Shown piece after piece: positions 25,759 to 38,062 of a DNA stretch of 64,000 bases. Origin of the DNA: Phycomyces nitens. Its lineage: Eukaryota; Mucoromycota; Mucoromycetes; Mucorales; Phycomycetaceae. A program made the translations under genes and the position numbers. The stretch covers positions 5,982,001-6,046,000 of the forward strand of contig JAHRBC010000004.1 in NCBI GenBank assembly GCA_022702545.1, given 5' to 3'. The notes under the pieces are model-generated. The model saw nothing but the letters and a program-made list of their open reading frames with translations. It ran no database searches and was not told the DNA's origin. How positions within the stretch are numbered: the stretch's first letter is position 1; each line of letters starts with the position of its first letter.

Positions 25759-26642
25759 GTAATGAATGTCAAGTTTAGCAAGAAAAAGATTTGATAATGA
25801 GGTTGGTGCTTGTCCACAAATTATTATTGTTACAATAGATATATATATATCAAGTGTCGATAGTGGGAATAGAAATAGCAAAAGAAATAGGGTATCTTGA
25901 AAGGAAAGGAAAGGAAAGGAAAGTGAGAAGAAAAGACGAGCAAAAGAGAATAAACCAGAGTATGATAAGCAAATATATATATATATATACGGGTGTATCT
26001 GTATGTATATGTATGCGTGTCTGTATGTGTATATATATATATGTATATGTATTCACTATGGCCCATTAACTTACTCTCACTCCTTTGCCACAAATGGCCA
26101 TTGTACACACGTTGCCATGATTTGGAAATGGAAATCTATCCTAAATTTTTAAATGACCAAGGGAACTGTCAAATTATGTTCCCGCCAAGTTCTATGGAGA
26201 CTTTTATTTATTTACTTTAAAGAACTTCATTTATAAACTATATACAAGTATGTATTTGTGTATGTGCGTGTGTATCTTATTGCCATGGAAACAAATTAAT
26301 ACCATGATGCCAATCTCTGTAATTTATCACCATGGCAAAATTCTCTCATAAATAAATATAAATAGTATACTTTTACCTTGTCTGGGATTTAATATTATAT
26401 ATATATCACACACACATATATATATATATGTACAAGTATACACAGTTATAATAAAAAAAAGAAAAAAGAAAGAAAGAAAGAAAGAAAGAAAGAGAATTAA
26501 GTGTGGGTAGCCGAGTGAGTTTGAGTATTCAAAGCCACACCCCTATAGCCCATCATTTTCTTTCATTTTTTTTTGGGGGAATTTTTATTATTTTTATTAT
26601 TATTATTATTATTTTCACTTTCAACTGTCAATCCAATACACC
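25759..26642. other. Intergenic region with simple repeats
   Basis: Between divergent genes. It contains a GGAAA array (about 25900-25922), (TA)n tracts (25972-25990, 26030-26042, 26396-26430) and a GAAA array (about 26464-26493) followed by a T-rich leader before the deoxyhypusine hydroxylase ATG. No gene seen. Confidence 0.6.
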
Positions 26643-26850
26643 ATGGCCGATCAGCTTAATGTCAACTATGAGTATCTCGAGAATGCCTTGTGCAATACCT
26701 CGGGAACCACTCCTCTTGCCGAAAGATTCCGTGCATTGTTCACATTAAAGAACATTGCTGACGATCGTTCGATTGATGTTATTGCCAAAGGTACCAAAAT
26801 AATAATATTAATAATAATAAATCATAAATCATAATCATACTTTCCAGTCC

Positions 26851-26889
<39 letters not shown>

Positions 26890-28013
26890 AATTCGTGCAT
26901 TTCCAACTAGCCCTTTCCGATGATTCTGCTCTTTTGAAACATGAGCTGGCTTATTGCCTTGGTCAGATTGGTAACCCTCGTGCAAACTCTGTCCTCACAA
27001 AGGTCTTGGCTGATCCTATTGAACACGAGATGGTTCGCCATGAGGCAAGTATATTGCAAGAACAACAATAGATCAAATATCTCTACTTTATTTTATTTTA
27101 TTTTATATATAGATATTATAGGAGTATATATATATATATATATAATCATTAATGCCTTAATTAATTTTTTACAAATTTAAATTTATATAAATATAGGCTG
27201 CTGAGGCTATTGGAGCTATTGGGTCCATTGAAATGTTGCCTGTATTGGAAAAGTACCTAAAGGATCCTAATGAATCAGTCGTAGAGACCTGCGAGCTGGC
27301 CATTGACAAGATCCGTTATGATAATGACCCCAAGAACAAGGCCGAGAGAGAGGCCAACAAGAGCTGCTACAACTCTGTTGATCCTGCTCCACCAAGCACT
27401 TTGACCAAATCAATTGATGAACTTTGCGCTCAATTGAACAACACTGATCTGTCATTGTTTGAGCGTTACCGAGCCATGTTTGGCCTTCGTGAGATTGGAA
27501 CTTCCGAAGCTGTGCTTGCTCTTGCCACTGGATTAAAGGACAAGAGTGCCCTGTTTCGTCATGAAGGTAATGTAGATATATGTATAAATTGTATTATTAC
27601 TAAGTATATACATATTCTTATATATATATATATATTATTCCAGTGGCTTACATCTTTGGCCAAATGCAGCATCCTGCCTCGGTTCCTGCCTTGACAGAAA
27701 CCCTCAGGGATAGCAAGGAAGCACATATGGTCCGTCATGAGGCAGCCGAGGCTCTGGGTTCAATTGCCACTCCTCAGGTGCTTGAGATCCTCGAGTCTTT
27801 TAGACAGGACAATGAACAGGTTGTTCGTGAAAGCTGTGTGGTTGCTCTTGATATGTATGAGTATGAAACAAGGTAAGAAAAAGGCGTTTGGTATTATTGC
27901 TTCTTTTTTTTTCTTTTTTTCTAAATATGCCCTTTAGTGGTGCATTCCAATATGCTGATGGCCTTGAAAAGCAAGGAGAGGCTCAAAACATGCACTCCCT
28001 CAAATTGGCCTAA
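26643..28013 (+). CDS. LIA1: Deoxyhypusine hydroxylase
   Basis: Exons 26643-26790, 26911-27044, 27197-27566, 27644-27872 and 27938-28013 join in phase to about 318 residues, the normal length. It is built of HEAT-like repeats, and all four His-Glu metal pairs are visible: [33 protein letters not shown] and [11 protein letters not shown], in two symmetric halves. These bind the di-iron centre that hydroxylates deoxyhypusine, the last step of hypusine formation on eIF5A. The start context (CACCATGG) is strong. Intron 2 uses a GC donor (GAG|GCAAGT at 27045) and splits the second HE motif; the GT at 27049 would give an immediate stop. Intron 1 contains a T-run of about 29 bases. Confidence 0.97.
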
Positions 28014-28729
28014 GAAATATATACATACATACATACATACATGTGTGTATAAAAGTTCCATCAGTAATTCCACAAAATTATTGTCATTGTTTTAGAATGT
28101 GTATATATAACCCCTCCCTCCCCCATCTCTATTAACCCATTTGATTCTTGATCAACCTTGGTTCCTTTCAGCAGACACCATCTATTATTCTGTCCACACT
28201 TACATTTTCCCAGAATAAACACACACAAATATATATATATATATATATTAATATACATATATAATAATCTTAAATTACATTGAATTGAATTGAATTGAAT
28301 TTAATATTTGCAACAAGGACAATTATAAAATACCAACGAAATTCATATGAAAGTATCCATATTTGTAAAGGAGTGTAAATTGTTACAAAATCTGATTCCT
28401 GATCAGCTCTCTTTCTTTATTTCCATGTGAGTTACAAATGGTATTTTTTTGTATAAAATAAAATAAAATATAAAGGTCGTACGAATGTTGTATTTATATA
28501 AAGATTCCTGGTATTTAAAGATTCCCTATGTGATTTGTACTCTCATTTATTTATTTATTTATTTATATATATTTTAATATTAATATTTAATCATAAAGAG
28601 TTTTTTTTTTCCTTCCTTTTTTTTTTATTAGAAAAAGAAATATTGTTGTTCTCTTTTACTCTTTAATCTACATAGATACTCGATTATTTCTATAATCAAT
28701 TGATTGTATTTATATATAAAAATAAATAC

Positions 28730-28751
28730 GACGACAACGACAACGACAACG

Positions 28752-28790
<39 letters not shown>

Positions 28791-28815
28791 GCAGCAGCAG
28801 CAACAACAGCAAGAG
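28730..28815 (+). repeat. ACG/CAG/CAA triplet repeat in the SPA2 leader
   Basis: A run of GACAAC, then CAGCAA, then CAG units ends about 25 bp before the SPA2 start codon. It is in frame with the CDS but has no upstream ATG, so it is most likely 5' UTR. Confidence 0.8.
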
Positions 28816-28837
28816 TAATAATATCAATAATATCAAC

Positions 28838-31800
28838 ATGGCCTTTGCTCGATACCCTCCATCTCAATCACAACCTTACGATGACTGGGGACAACGCAGC
28901 AAAACAAACTCAACCTCATCTCGGTCAATGACCAATTCTCGATCTTATTCCTTGGCATCATCAGCAAGCAGAGCTACCAGTACATCAGGTTATGATACTA
29001 CAGCACGCACCTATTATGTTGAATTAAAGAAGCACCTCCAATCGTTTCTGCAAAAAGGTAACACTGGACCACAAGAGAACTTTACATTTATATATATATA
29101 TATAATAGAGGCCCTCGAAGGTCCAAGTCCACAGAGAGTGTCTGCACGCCACAAACTATCCAAATTAAACAACTCACAATTCCATGAATTGGCCATGGAT
29201 GTGTACGATGAATTGGTTCGCCGTAATCTTGATGATAAACTAGGTAAAAAACCAAAAAATATAAGCATTTGATAATTTTCTTTTTGTAAATGTAACCAAT
29301 CTTTATATTATTACATTAAAAGTGCCTTTTCTGGCTGTCCGACCTGATTTTCACCCAAAGCGTAATCAGGCACGGCAGAAACTAGCCACCTTGCCAATTT
29401 TGCGCTTCACAGATCTTGCGAGCGATGTGTACTATGAACTCACAAGAAGATATCCTCAAGTAGCAGACGCAGATGCAAGTGCCCTTGGATAAACCTGTTG
29501 TAAACCAACCAAACCAAACCAACCAAACTAACCAACACACTTTTGCCATAGGACGCTCAACGGCCACCAATGCCACCAATGCCTCCTCTCACCAAACAAC
29601 AATCCAACAGCACAAACCCCCAGCCGAGCCAATCGACCCAGATCGTGCCAGTAAAAGGAATGATCAATGTCGAAAGGTCTCAATATTCAGACGAAGAAGA
29701 CTCGACCTATTCGCCAAAGAGTCCGGGTGGCCACCAGGAACCCGATTGGCCAAAGAGCTCAGGGCCAAAGCCAATTGCAAATATACGCAAGGAAAACGGC
29801 CAAGACGAATCGCTAGACATGCTCATGAATGATCTGGGAAACATGGTTCGAAATTCGCCCTCTGGCCAGCCAGCATTTGAATCTCGATCTCTGGACAGTC
29901 TAAAACAAGAGTACGAAGACAAGATTGGTGGTCTAACCAGACGTATCAAACAGCTTGAGAACGAGAAAGAGGCAAGTGTGTACATGTTTGCAGCCAGATT
30001 TTCATTTTAAAATAACCAAATATATCAGTCGATGGAAGCAAGTTCAAGTCTGGCTACAGAAAAGGAGCTGGAGCAGCTCAAAAAAGTAAGGAATAACCAT
30101 TTTTGGCTCAGACAATAAGAAACTGAAGCACACGATTTAGGCGGACAAGGAAAATTGTATTAGATTAGAAGCTCTTCAGGAAGAACTTGAAAAGTGGCAG
30201 GACCGTTATCAACACCTTGAAGATGCTCGTCTGGAACAGCAAGAGGTAATATTTTATCTATATAATATATTGGTTGGCAAGCAAGTTAAGAATGTTGGTT
30301 AGGCTATCAATAGGATCAAGCAAGAGACTCTGCCGCTTCTTGATGAGCTCCATCGTTTGTCAGAGAGCAATGCGTCTTTGCAGATCGACAAGGAGCAAGC
30401 AGACACGCGTGTGCAAGAGTATGTTGAAGAGGTACATTTTATTTTTCAATTCATAATAAAAAAAATCTATCTATAAGCATATACATATATATATATTTAT
30501 ATTAATATATTCTCAAGTTGAAACAACTTGAAACAAAATATCAAAATGTTCGTGCAGAGTTGCGATCTTTCAAAGGTAAAAAATAATAATATATATATAT
30601 ATTATGGAAATCTTTATAGAAATAGCCTAGCAACGATAATAATAATAATCTAAAATTAATGATATCATTTATTTTAGCGTCCTCACTTTACACTACCGAG
30701 CTTTACCAGCAAGATCTTTCAAAGAGCGAGTTCCTGAAGCCAACCAAAGATGGAATAATTCTGGTCGATAATGTCATGGACTACCAAGACTGTGTACACA
30801 AACTATTGCAGGCCGCAAGGTAACCAAAGATTGCCTAAAAAACTCCCTCTAATCTTTACTAGATCAAGTCATCCTTCAGGAACGCTTTCAGTAATGTCAC
30901 GTCTTGTAAGGACATGCAAGGCAATCACAAATGATATCGAATCTGCAGAAAGCTCTGGGCGCCTTGCATCATCCGAGAAACTAGCCAGACTAGATCTCCT
31001 CAAAACCGAATTCTCGACTGCCCTGACAAATTTACTGGTGGCTTCCAAAAATCATGTCAATGGCATGGGCATCAGTCCGGTCAGTCTAGTGGATGTGGCT
31101 GCAGGTCAGGTCACAGTTGTGATTGTCGAACTCACCAAATCACTGGGCATGTCATCCTCTCTATCTTCATTGCCGCCCTCAACAACCTCTTTGGGCTCCT
31201 CTGCACCACCCACGCGGGCCGAGCCTTCGCCAACCCAAGGATATTTTCGCCAAGAGAGCAGAGTGACCTCTCCACGCATGGAAACCTATGCGCCTCAACC
31301 ACAGAGTTACAATTCTCAACAAGGCTATCACACAACCCAAGCCTTTAATGAACCATCGCCAACCTACCCGCCAATCCAGCCCAATTCACCAAGAGGAGAA
31401 CGATTGCTTTCTCCACAAGAGCTGGCTGTAAGTGAATATAGCCCGAGATTTCTAGCTGCTAACCTCTTTTTTTATGTTGTTTTAAAAGAGCTATCTAAAG
31501 ACCGAGACTGAGCACATTGTAGAAGCTATCCAAAGTCTCCTCAGTGCCCTCCGCCTTCCTCCTCACCAGAGTGGCCAGGTTCGGTCGATTATATCCTCCA
31601 TTGTTGACATTGTTACTCTTGTGGTCGTACGTTCTCAAAACACGATTGAATCTGCTCATGGTAGACCTTATCGCCACCGAGGAGAACATGTCCTGTCAAA
31701 CCTGACAGAATGCAATGAAACCCTTGTGCGTATCCGAGACCGGTTCTTTGGCCAGACCAACCACCCATCTCCTGCTACTGCGACAGCCAAGCGTGATTTA

Positions 31801-31869
31801 GCCAAGGAGTCTTATGAGATTGCAAAGTATACAAAAGAGCTTATTAGTATTTTCGAGCACGATGAATAA
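28838..31869 (+). CDS. SPA2: Polarisome scaffold Spa2 (GIT/SHD-domain protein)
   Basis: Eleven exons join in phase (28838-29057, 29109-29243, 29323-29474, 29552-29971, 30029-30085, 30141-30245, 30303-30431, 30518-30575, 30678-30819, 30863-31427, 31489-31869) to about 787 residues. The two Spa2-homology repeats are plain: ARHKLSKLNNSQFHELAMDV YDEL in exon 2 and ARQKLATLPILRFTDLASDV YYEL in exon 3. A Pro-rich and acidic stretch follows, then a coiled coil (exons 4-9) and a conserved C-terminal helical region (from VMSRLVRTCKAI to the end). Spa2 gathers formin, Rho regulators and MAPK components at growing tips. Introns 3 and 4 both have GC donors (GAT|GCAAGT at 29475, GAG|GCAAGT at 29972). Confidence 0.92.
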
Positions 31870-32428
31870 TCTTTGCTATTAATATTATCATGATTTATTA
31901 TACAAAACACAATAACAACAATAACAACAATAATAATGATAATGATAATGATAATAATTGTGTATTAAATATAATGATAATTTTATTTCATATTATATTA
32001 TATTATAGTATAGTATATTATATTATAGTATATTATATTCTTTTTTGTGTTTATAAAGTGTAGATATTCTTTCAAAATACAGTAATAACATTATTGTACA
32101 AGGGATTTTTCTTTTTTAAAAAAAAAACTTAGCAAAGAAATAGTTGACCATAATTAGTGGTCTAAAGTGTAAAATAAAGATTGTAAAGACAAAAAAAAAC
32201 TATAGAAAATAAAATAATAAAAAAGAAAAGAAAAGATATAGGGTAAAAAGATTTAGAAAGAAAAAAGTGGAAATTAGTGGTGTTTGTGATATTTTTTGTT
32301 TTTGTCTGGGAACACCAAAGGAATTAATAGAATGAAGGAAAAGAAGAAAAAACCCTCTTTTTTTCATATTTTTTTTAAAAAAAGGGATCTCCTTTTCCCC
32401 TTCTTTTTCTCTAGGGAACTTGTGGCCT
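31870..32428. other. AT-rich convergent intergenic region
   Basis: Lies between convergent genes. It contains ATTAT/TATA-type imperfect repeats (31985-32040) and A-runs; nothing else is seen. It probably carries both 3' UTRs. Confidence 0.6.
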
Positions 32429-34727
32429 TTAGAGTGTAATGACATTGGGATCTCCATTCTATATATATATATATATATATATAAATGTTAGTAAAGATCA
32501 ATATGGCTCTAAAATAACTTACAAAGGGATGTCGCCACCCGCACTGGAAATCATTCTTTTTGTAGGTCCGGTCATGACTGGTAGAGGTATTATAGCCAAT
32601 ATGGTACATTAAGAGTGTTTTGCTCGTAACAAGCGACTGGCTGCACTCTTGGCATTCGGGTAATTCGCCCAAAAGGCATTTCTGGATAATGATATCTGGG
32701 GGCATGGTCACATACTGTAAAAGAAGCCTTGAGACTAGTCTGGCTACCTTTGGTTTAAGGAACAGACCACTAGAGAAATTATGAGTTTGTTGCACAAATA
32801 TTATATTATATATACACATCAAAATATTATTATTTACCTGCCACCAGTGCCAACAAAAATACCACAGTGGTTTGGTACCTGTTGATTTGCCTTGTAGATT
32901 ACATTCTCGATCTCACGCCATTCGTGTGCACCACACACTGGGAAATCGTCTTCCATGAGGGCAATATAGGTAGTCTGCATATTATCTGTGACCAGATCAA
33001 GTGCTTTTGAGACGTGCAGTCTCTGGTTAAGCTGATCTCCTTCTTCTCTTATCCATCGAATGTATTGCTGTCCCTTTAAATCGTTTGCAAATCGTTCTCG
33101 TGCGGCGTCGAACTGAGAATGATTGGTAAAGTGAGTGTACACGACTGTCTGGATTCGGCTATAAAGTGAATTTGGGGCAGGGTTCACAGGCCAGTTTGCC
33201 AGATAGGATTCAAGGGTGCGGGTAAGATAAGGTGGGTTGGAGCGTCTGGGAGCAGTCATAAATACAAAGGTGAACAGGTATCGATCATTTGACATCCCGT
33301 TCATCGTGGCAGGTTCAACAAGGTATTCTCGGGTGTGGTATGAGTTACAGATCAAGAGTACCGACAGTGTGACTCCAACCACAAATGCACCCTTTTTCAT
33401 TGCTAACCACAGCAGCCTCCAAAGAGGTGTCCGTCTATACCTTTCTTGGGCAATGAACTCACTAACGTCTTTTACTTCTTGTCCATAGTCCCATTTCTCG
33501 CGAGCAAGCCAGGACTGGATCAGGACTGTGGTCATGTAGCCTGTCAAGAGGCCTGTAAGAGACCACCAGAGGATGTTCTTTACCGTGTAGTTTACGAGGC
33601 ACATGAGAAATTGGAGTATGACCTTGTGGACGGTCAGTTTGTTGTGAGAATCTTCATCTCCGTAAATAAGGATGTACTTGTCCTCTATATTTAATGACTG
33701 TACGACCAATAAGGCAAACAGAAATGGGGCCAAACCTATTGGAATTAAATGAGTATAAAATGTTAGCAAATAATGTCCAAAACCCCACCAGGAAAACCAA
33801 CCATCTCTTTCTTTCTCTCTTTTTATATACACATATACACACACACATATATATATATATGTATATAATATGTATATATATAATATGTATATAATATGTA
33901 TATATATAATATGTATTAATTTAGATATATTGCATACCTTGGCTACACTCGTGGGCGGAATCACTAAAGAATAATAAAGGAACAGCCCAGCCTGTCGATT
34001 TGGTGAACAGATATCCAATAAATTGACGCGCTGTGCACACCGTCAAGACAACACCCAATAAGACTTTGATGAACCGGCGCGTGCTTCCCAACATATGTGC
34101 TAGGGATTCTTCAAATAGACCGAGAATCAGGACGTTCCAACCAAATAATAGAACGGTTGGAAGCGAAAATTCAAACAGAAATGGAGATAGAAATAAGTTT
34201 ACAATCTCGAGTCGGTGGATTACATAAGAAGGGGCTGAGCATTTAAGGTGGATTAGGTCAAAGAAGTTGAGGGCTGACAAGAGGACTGAGATGACGATGA
34301 TGTAACGTGTGATGATTGGCAGTGGCCAGAGACAAAGAAGCTTTTGTGACTTTGACTTTTTGCCGTTCATATCGGGTGATGTCGATGAGTTTGTCAATTG
34401 TCTCGGGCGATGATGGCGAACTCTGTACTTTGAGTTCTTTCGTGCATGGGTTCGTACAGGGGATGGTACTGACATTGTGATTGGGGATGAAGGGATTGTG
34501 AGGACAAAGCTTCGGGTGCGAGTGGGTACTGAAATCGACAAGGGGAACGTTGAGATTCGACTCGGTAATGAGGATGGTTCGGTGTGATTGGTGGTTGGGC
34601 AAGGATTGGCTTCTTCGAGGGGAGTTGGGTCTGATCGGTTTGTTGTTGTGGAGGGCTGTGTTGTTGATCCTGACACTTCCTGGACTATTTGAAAAGAACC
34701 GAACATCTTGAAGAGGGATTCCCGCAT
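32429..34727 (-). CDS. Rhomboid-pseudoprotease-like membrane domain fused to a GT54/PGAP4-like glycosyltransferase domain
   Basis: Exons 34727-33938, 33735-32838, 32769-32523 and 32458-32429 join in phase to about 654 residues. After a disordered Ser/Thr/Pro-rich N-terminus (about 110 residues) come several membrane spans (RYIIVISVLLSALNFFDLI, PTVLLFGWNVLILGLFEESL). Then ECSQGLAPFLFALLVVQS lies where rhomboids have GFSGVLFALKV; the catalytic Ser position is Ala, and the His helix reads LWWSLTGLLTGY. A further span leads into a lumenal domain with YLTRTLESYLANWP, TTYIALMEDDFPV (DxD-like), GTGGSGLFLKP and LLMYHIGYNTSTS, resembling MGAT4/PGAP4-type transferases. Both halves lie in one uninterrupted exon (33735-32838). 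The start ATG is uncertain; later in-frame ATGs exist. Likely ER/Golgi. Confidence 0.7.
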
Positions 34728-36055
34728 GGGCGTTCCAAAGAATGCAAAAGGAATCAAGAGGATAGAAAAGGGATCGAGTATTGAAAGGAATGGGCAATAT
34801 TCAAAAGTTAAATAAAAGAAGAAGAGGAAGAAAAAGAAGAAGAGGAAGAAGAAGAAGAAAAAGGTAAAAGGTATTATAAAAAATATATAGAAATCAGGAA
34901 TACAAAAAAGGGAACAAATATATATAAATATAAATTTATATATATAAATATATATCTTGTATATATTTATATAAAAAATATATGTATAGATAGATATTCA
35001 AGCAAAAAATAAAAAAATAAGAAATAAAAATAGGGGAAGTATATGTATATATGTATGTATATCTGTACGTATGTATGTATGTGTGTATGTGTGTCTGTAT
35101 GTGTGTCTGTATGTAAGTAAGTATATATATATATAATATATATATTATATGTATATAATGTTCTTGGTAAAATGTATATATCTCTTGTGTATGTATAAAT
35201 ATATATATTTATATTTATATATATAAATATATATAAATATTATATATATTTTTAATAAAGTATAAAAATAATAAAAAGGAAGCTCTGAATTCAATAATTG
35301 TTTTTATTATTTATATTTTTTGTATTTTAGCTTATTTATTTTTAAAGCGCAATATAAAATAGATATATATAAACATTACACACATTGCCTTTTTTTGTAC
35401 TTAATCAATGTTAAACTCGGTTTGTGAGACGCTTTTATTTAAAATAAAAAATATACGAGAAGTTTTGTTCCGAAATCTATCGAATAAGATCAGTTTGATT
35501 GCCATTTTGGTTTGGTATCAGGGTGCCTGTTTGCCTTTTGGCTTTAGGGCTCATAACCGACTTCTTTATGTGTCTACCTGCTCGAGTAACCCACAGACTC
35601 TAAAGAGGTAATCTAGACGGAACTCCCTACAAAGTCCACATTGTCCAAAGCCCTCCCTTATTACAAAGGGGATCTTTTATTGTTTTAAATGTCCGCTCAG
35701 CTAAAGTGGCTTCCCTTGGATCTGCCTTGCCAAACAAGGAAAGAGGGTGGCGTTTTGGTTGGCATGGATACCCACTATGCAACAGGCAGTAACAATAGAC
35801 ATTGCAGGGTGCATAAATGGTTGCTAAAGAACCACATACCATTCCGTGCCTGGCTATTGTATAGATCTGTAGCTCATCCAGCGTCATCCGTACATCATCA
35901 TCATCATCATCATCATCGCCGCAGTGTGCAACCTAGACCAAGCCTAATTTTCCAGGCTTATTGTTGTTGTTCTCGACAAAACCATCAGTTTGACAGCACT
36001 AGGAACCTCAAACAAGAAAGTGGCTCACACTCCAACTGTGGCTTAAATCTCAACT
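34728..36055. other. Intergenic region, purine-rich and TA-rich repeats
   Basis: A polypurine GAAGAA-type tract spans about 34816-34868. Dense TA and GTAT microsatellites follow (34915-35240). ORFs at 35408, 35627 and 35689 have no recognisable features; a CATCAT run at 35894-35918 accounts for part of one. No gene supported. Confidence 0.55.
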
Positions 36056-37755
36056 TTATTTTTTAGGCTTATCCTTTTGCTTCTTAAGAATTGCCTTGTA
36101 TTCACGCAAGATTTGGTTATCTGTCCTTCCGGGCATCAGTCTGGCAATAAGCGACCATTTCTGCCCATGTTCTTCTACAAGGCACACCAGCTGCTGTTTC
36201 TCCTACCACTCAAATCAATATCATCAATCAACAGACCCAAACCTACCTCGGCACTCATCGGCTTCCGGTTGATCTTTGGACTCAAGATGTTCGTCCACCG
36301 CTCTCTGCACTGCATGTCCGTCCGTCCGGGCGTGTGCAGGCAGATCTTTGCCCAGTGTCCCTCTCCATAGACCATTACTGCACTTTTTAGTGCCTCGTCT
36401 TCGTCCGGTGTCCACCGAGAGCGTCGAATGGCCGGGTCAATCGACTTTTTCCATCGCTGAAGACACTGCTGTCCAGACTTCTTGCCCATTGTTGCTGCAA
36501 CTTGTTGCCAGTTACCGTCTCCAATAACAGCCACAGCAGCCCTGAGCGACTCGTCATCTTCTGCCGTCCAAGCCTCTCGTCCACTCTTGTACAGATTCAG
36601 TTGATAGTGTGAAAAGCATTGGGAGGGTGTCCGGTGATTATTCATGCCCTTTGAGATATTTTCCCAGCGTCCATTGGGTCCATATTGCTCCACAAGCTCA
36701 TCGAGCTTCTTATCTTCCTCTTCAGTCCAAGGTGTTTTGTGGATAATAGGGTGTTCCTGATTATTCCATTGGATGAGGCATTCCATCGAATTCTTTGTGC
36801 GAACCTACAGCATGACCTTAGTCTATTTTAAATTCTGCGTTTATACTCACTGTCTTGCTGATTCGGTCCCAATTCATCCTTTCGACCGGAAACCAGTCCA
36901 TCGAATCCTTATCCATGCGCTCAACCTCAAACACTCTCCAGTCTTCTCCACTTTCAAAGCATGTGCTTTTAGCGTTTGAACCTCCCCCCCCCCCCCCCCC
37001 CCCCATTTTTTTTGACATGCTACTTACTTGCGTACATGCTGAAGAGACAGCAGGCGCTTAACCTCGGTCCTTACTCCCTCGGTCAATCGAACACGTTCCT
37101 GATGATGCCCTAAAACCAGATCAATGACCTGCTTTTTGTTTAAAAAAAGCCACTTACAAATCCGTGTCCTGTCGACCTCCAATTCGGTGAGACTGTCTTC
37201 TTGAAAGTGATTGTTCGGCTTGTAATAACATTAATTGTCTATATATTCAGTCATCAAAAGAACTTACTCCTAGAATCACATTAAATAATTCAATATTATT
37301 TGGATACCGTTTGTGGACTTCTACCCTTCGCCCTTCTTCCTCTGCTTCTTCATGCGCACAGTTTCTAATTTCCCTCTAAGGCTGTGGTGAATAGATTTCC
37401 AAAACCAAAACCAACAAAAAAGAAAAATGAAAAACACACTTACAGCCAAGGCTTCATTGGCATCAATCTGTCTCTGAATCTCACAAAGTTGATCCTCCAC
37501 AACCTTTTTCATCTCTCCACTCAGAGCCAGGGCCTCGTCAATAGCCGCCTTTTTGTCAGCAAAGTTGAATTGGGTTTGGATTGGTTTGAATAGCTCCATT
37601 AAAGCATCGACCATGTGATCAGCTTCGGATTCATTATTGATCTTTGGCTTTTGTCTAATGGGCTTTTTGATTATAGGCTGTGATTGAGTTGTAGGGCGAG
37701 TGGCACTTCGGGTGACTCTAGTGGTGGTTACTGGAGTTTGTTTCTTTATTGGCAT
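36056..37755 (-). CDS. SNAPC4-type multi-Myb DNA-binding protein
   Basis: Seven exons join in phase (37755-37444, 37375-37268, 37218-37158, 37109-37028, 36950-36851, 36804-36247, 36199-36056) to about 454 residues. After a basic N-terminus and helices (VRLTEGVRTEVKRLLSLQHV) come a half Myb repeat (DWFPVERMNWDRISK) and then four Myb repeats. These begin at TPWTEEEDKKLDELV, EAWTAEDDESLRAAV, SRWTPDEDEALKSAV and KQQLVCLVEEHGQKW. The motif GRTDMQCRERWTNIL is typical of this group. A 4.5-repeat array is the hallmark of SNAP190/SNAPC4, the DNA-binding subunit for snRNA promoters. The last repeat is carried by its own exon. Alternative: another R2R3-like Myb regulator. Confidence 0.85.
36984..37004. 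repeat. 21-nt homopolymeric C tract inside a SNAPC4-like intron
   Basis: Twenty-one consecutive C on the plus strand, so a G21 run in the pre-mRNA. It lies about 33 nt upstream of the 3' splice site of the intron before exon 5. Confidence 0.9.
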
Positions 37756-38019
37756 TTTTTGAGTTGTTTATATTATGAATACAGTAAAAATTGAATGATA
37801 CAATTATAAGTATAATTATAATTTTATATATATATATATATAATCATGCTTGTATAATTATTATATAGCCCTCTTGGATTTGTATACTTTGGAATAAATG
37901 TTCAAAGTGGCTTGTATGAGTTGTGAGGTTAAGATCTTGTATATTTGTTATTATTTTTTGTTTACCTTGTGTTTTAGCGGTCCATTAGACTTGTCCAAGA
38001 TGCCCTTTTCTTTTCTTTC

Positions 38020-38062
<43 letters not shown>

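Noticed and set aside
28700..28837. Asn/Ser-rich N-terminal extension of Spa2
   Set aside because: The frame is open upstream but begins at TTG with no ATG; the triplet repeat is more simply 5' UTR.
33736..34018. Separate start for the glycosyltransferase half inside the intron sequence
   Set aside because: The open frame upstream of 33735 is TA-rich intron sequence; the splice 33938/33735 joins in phase and restores the rhomboid-like motif.
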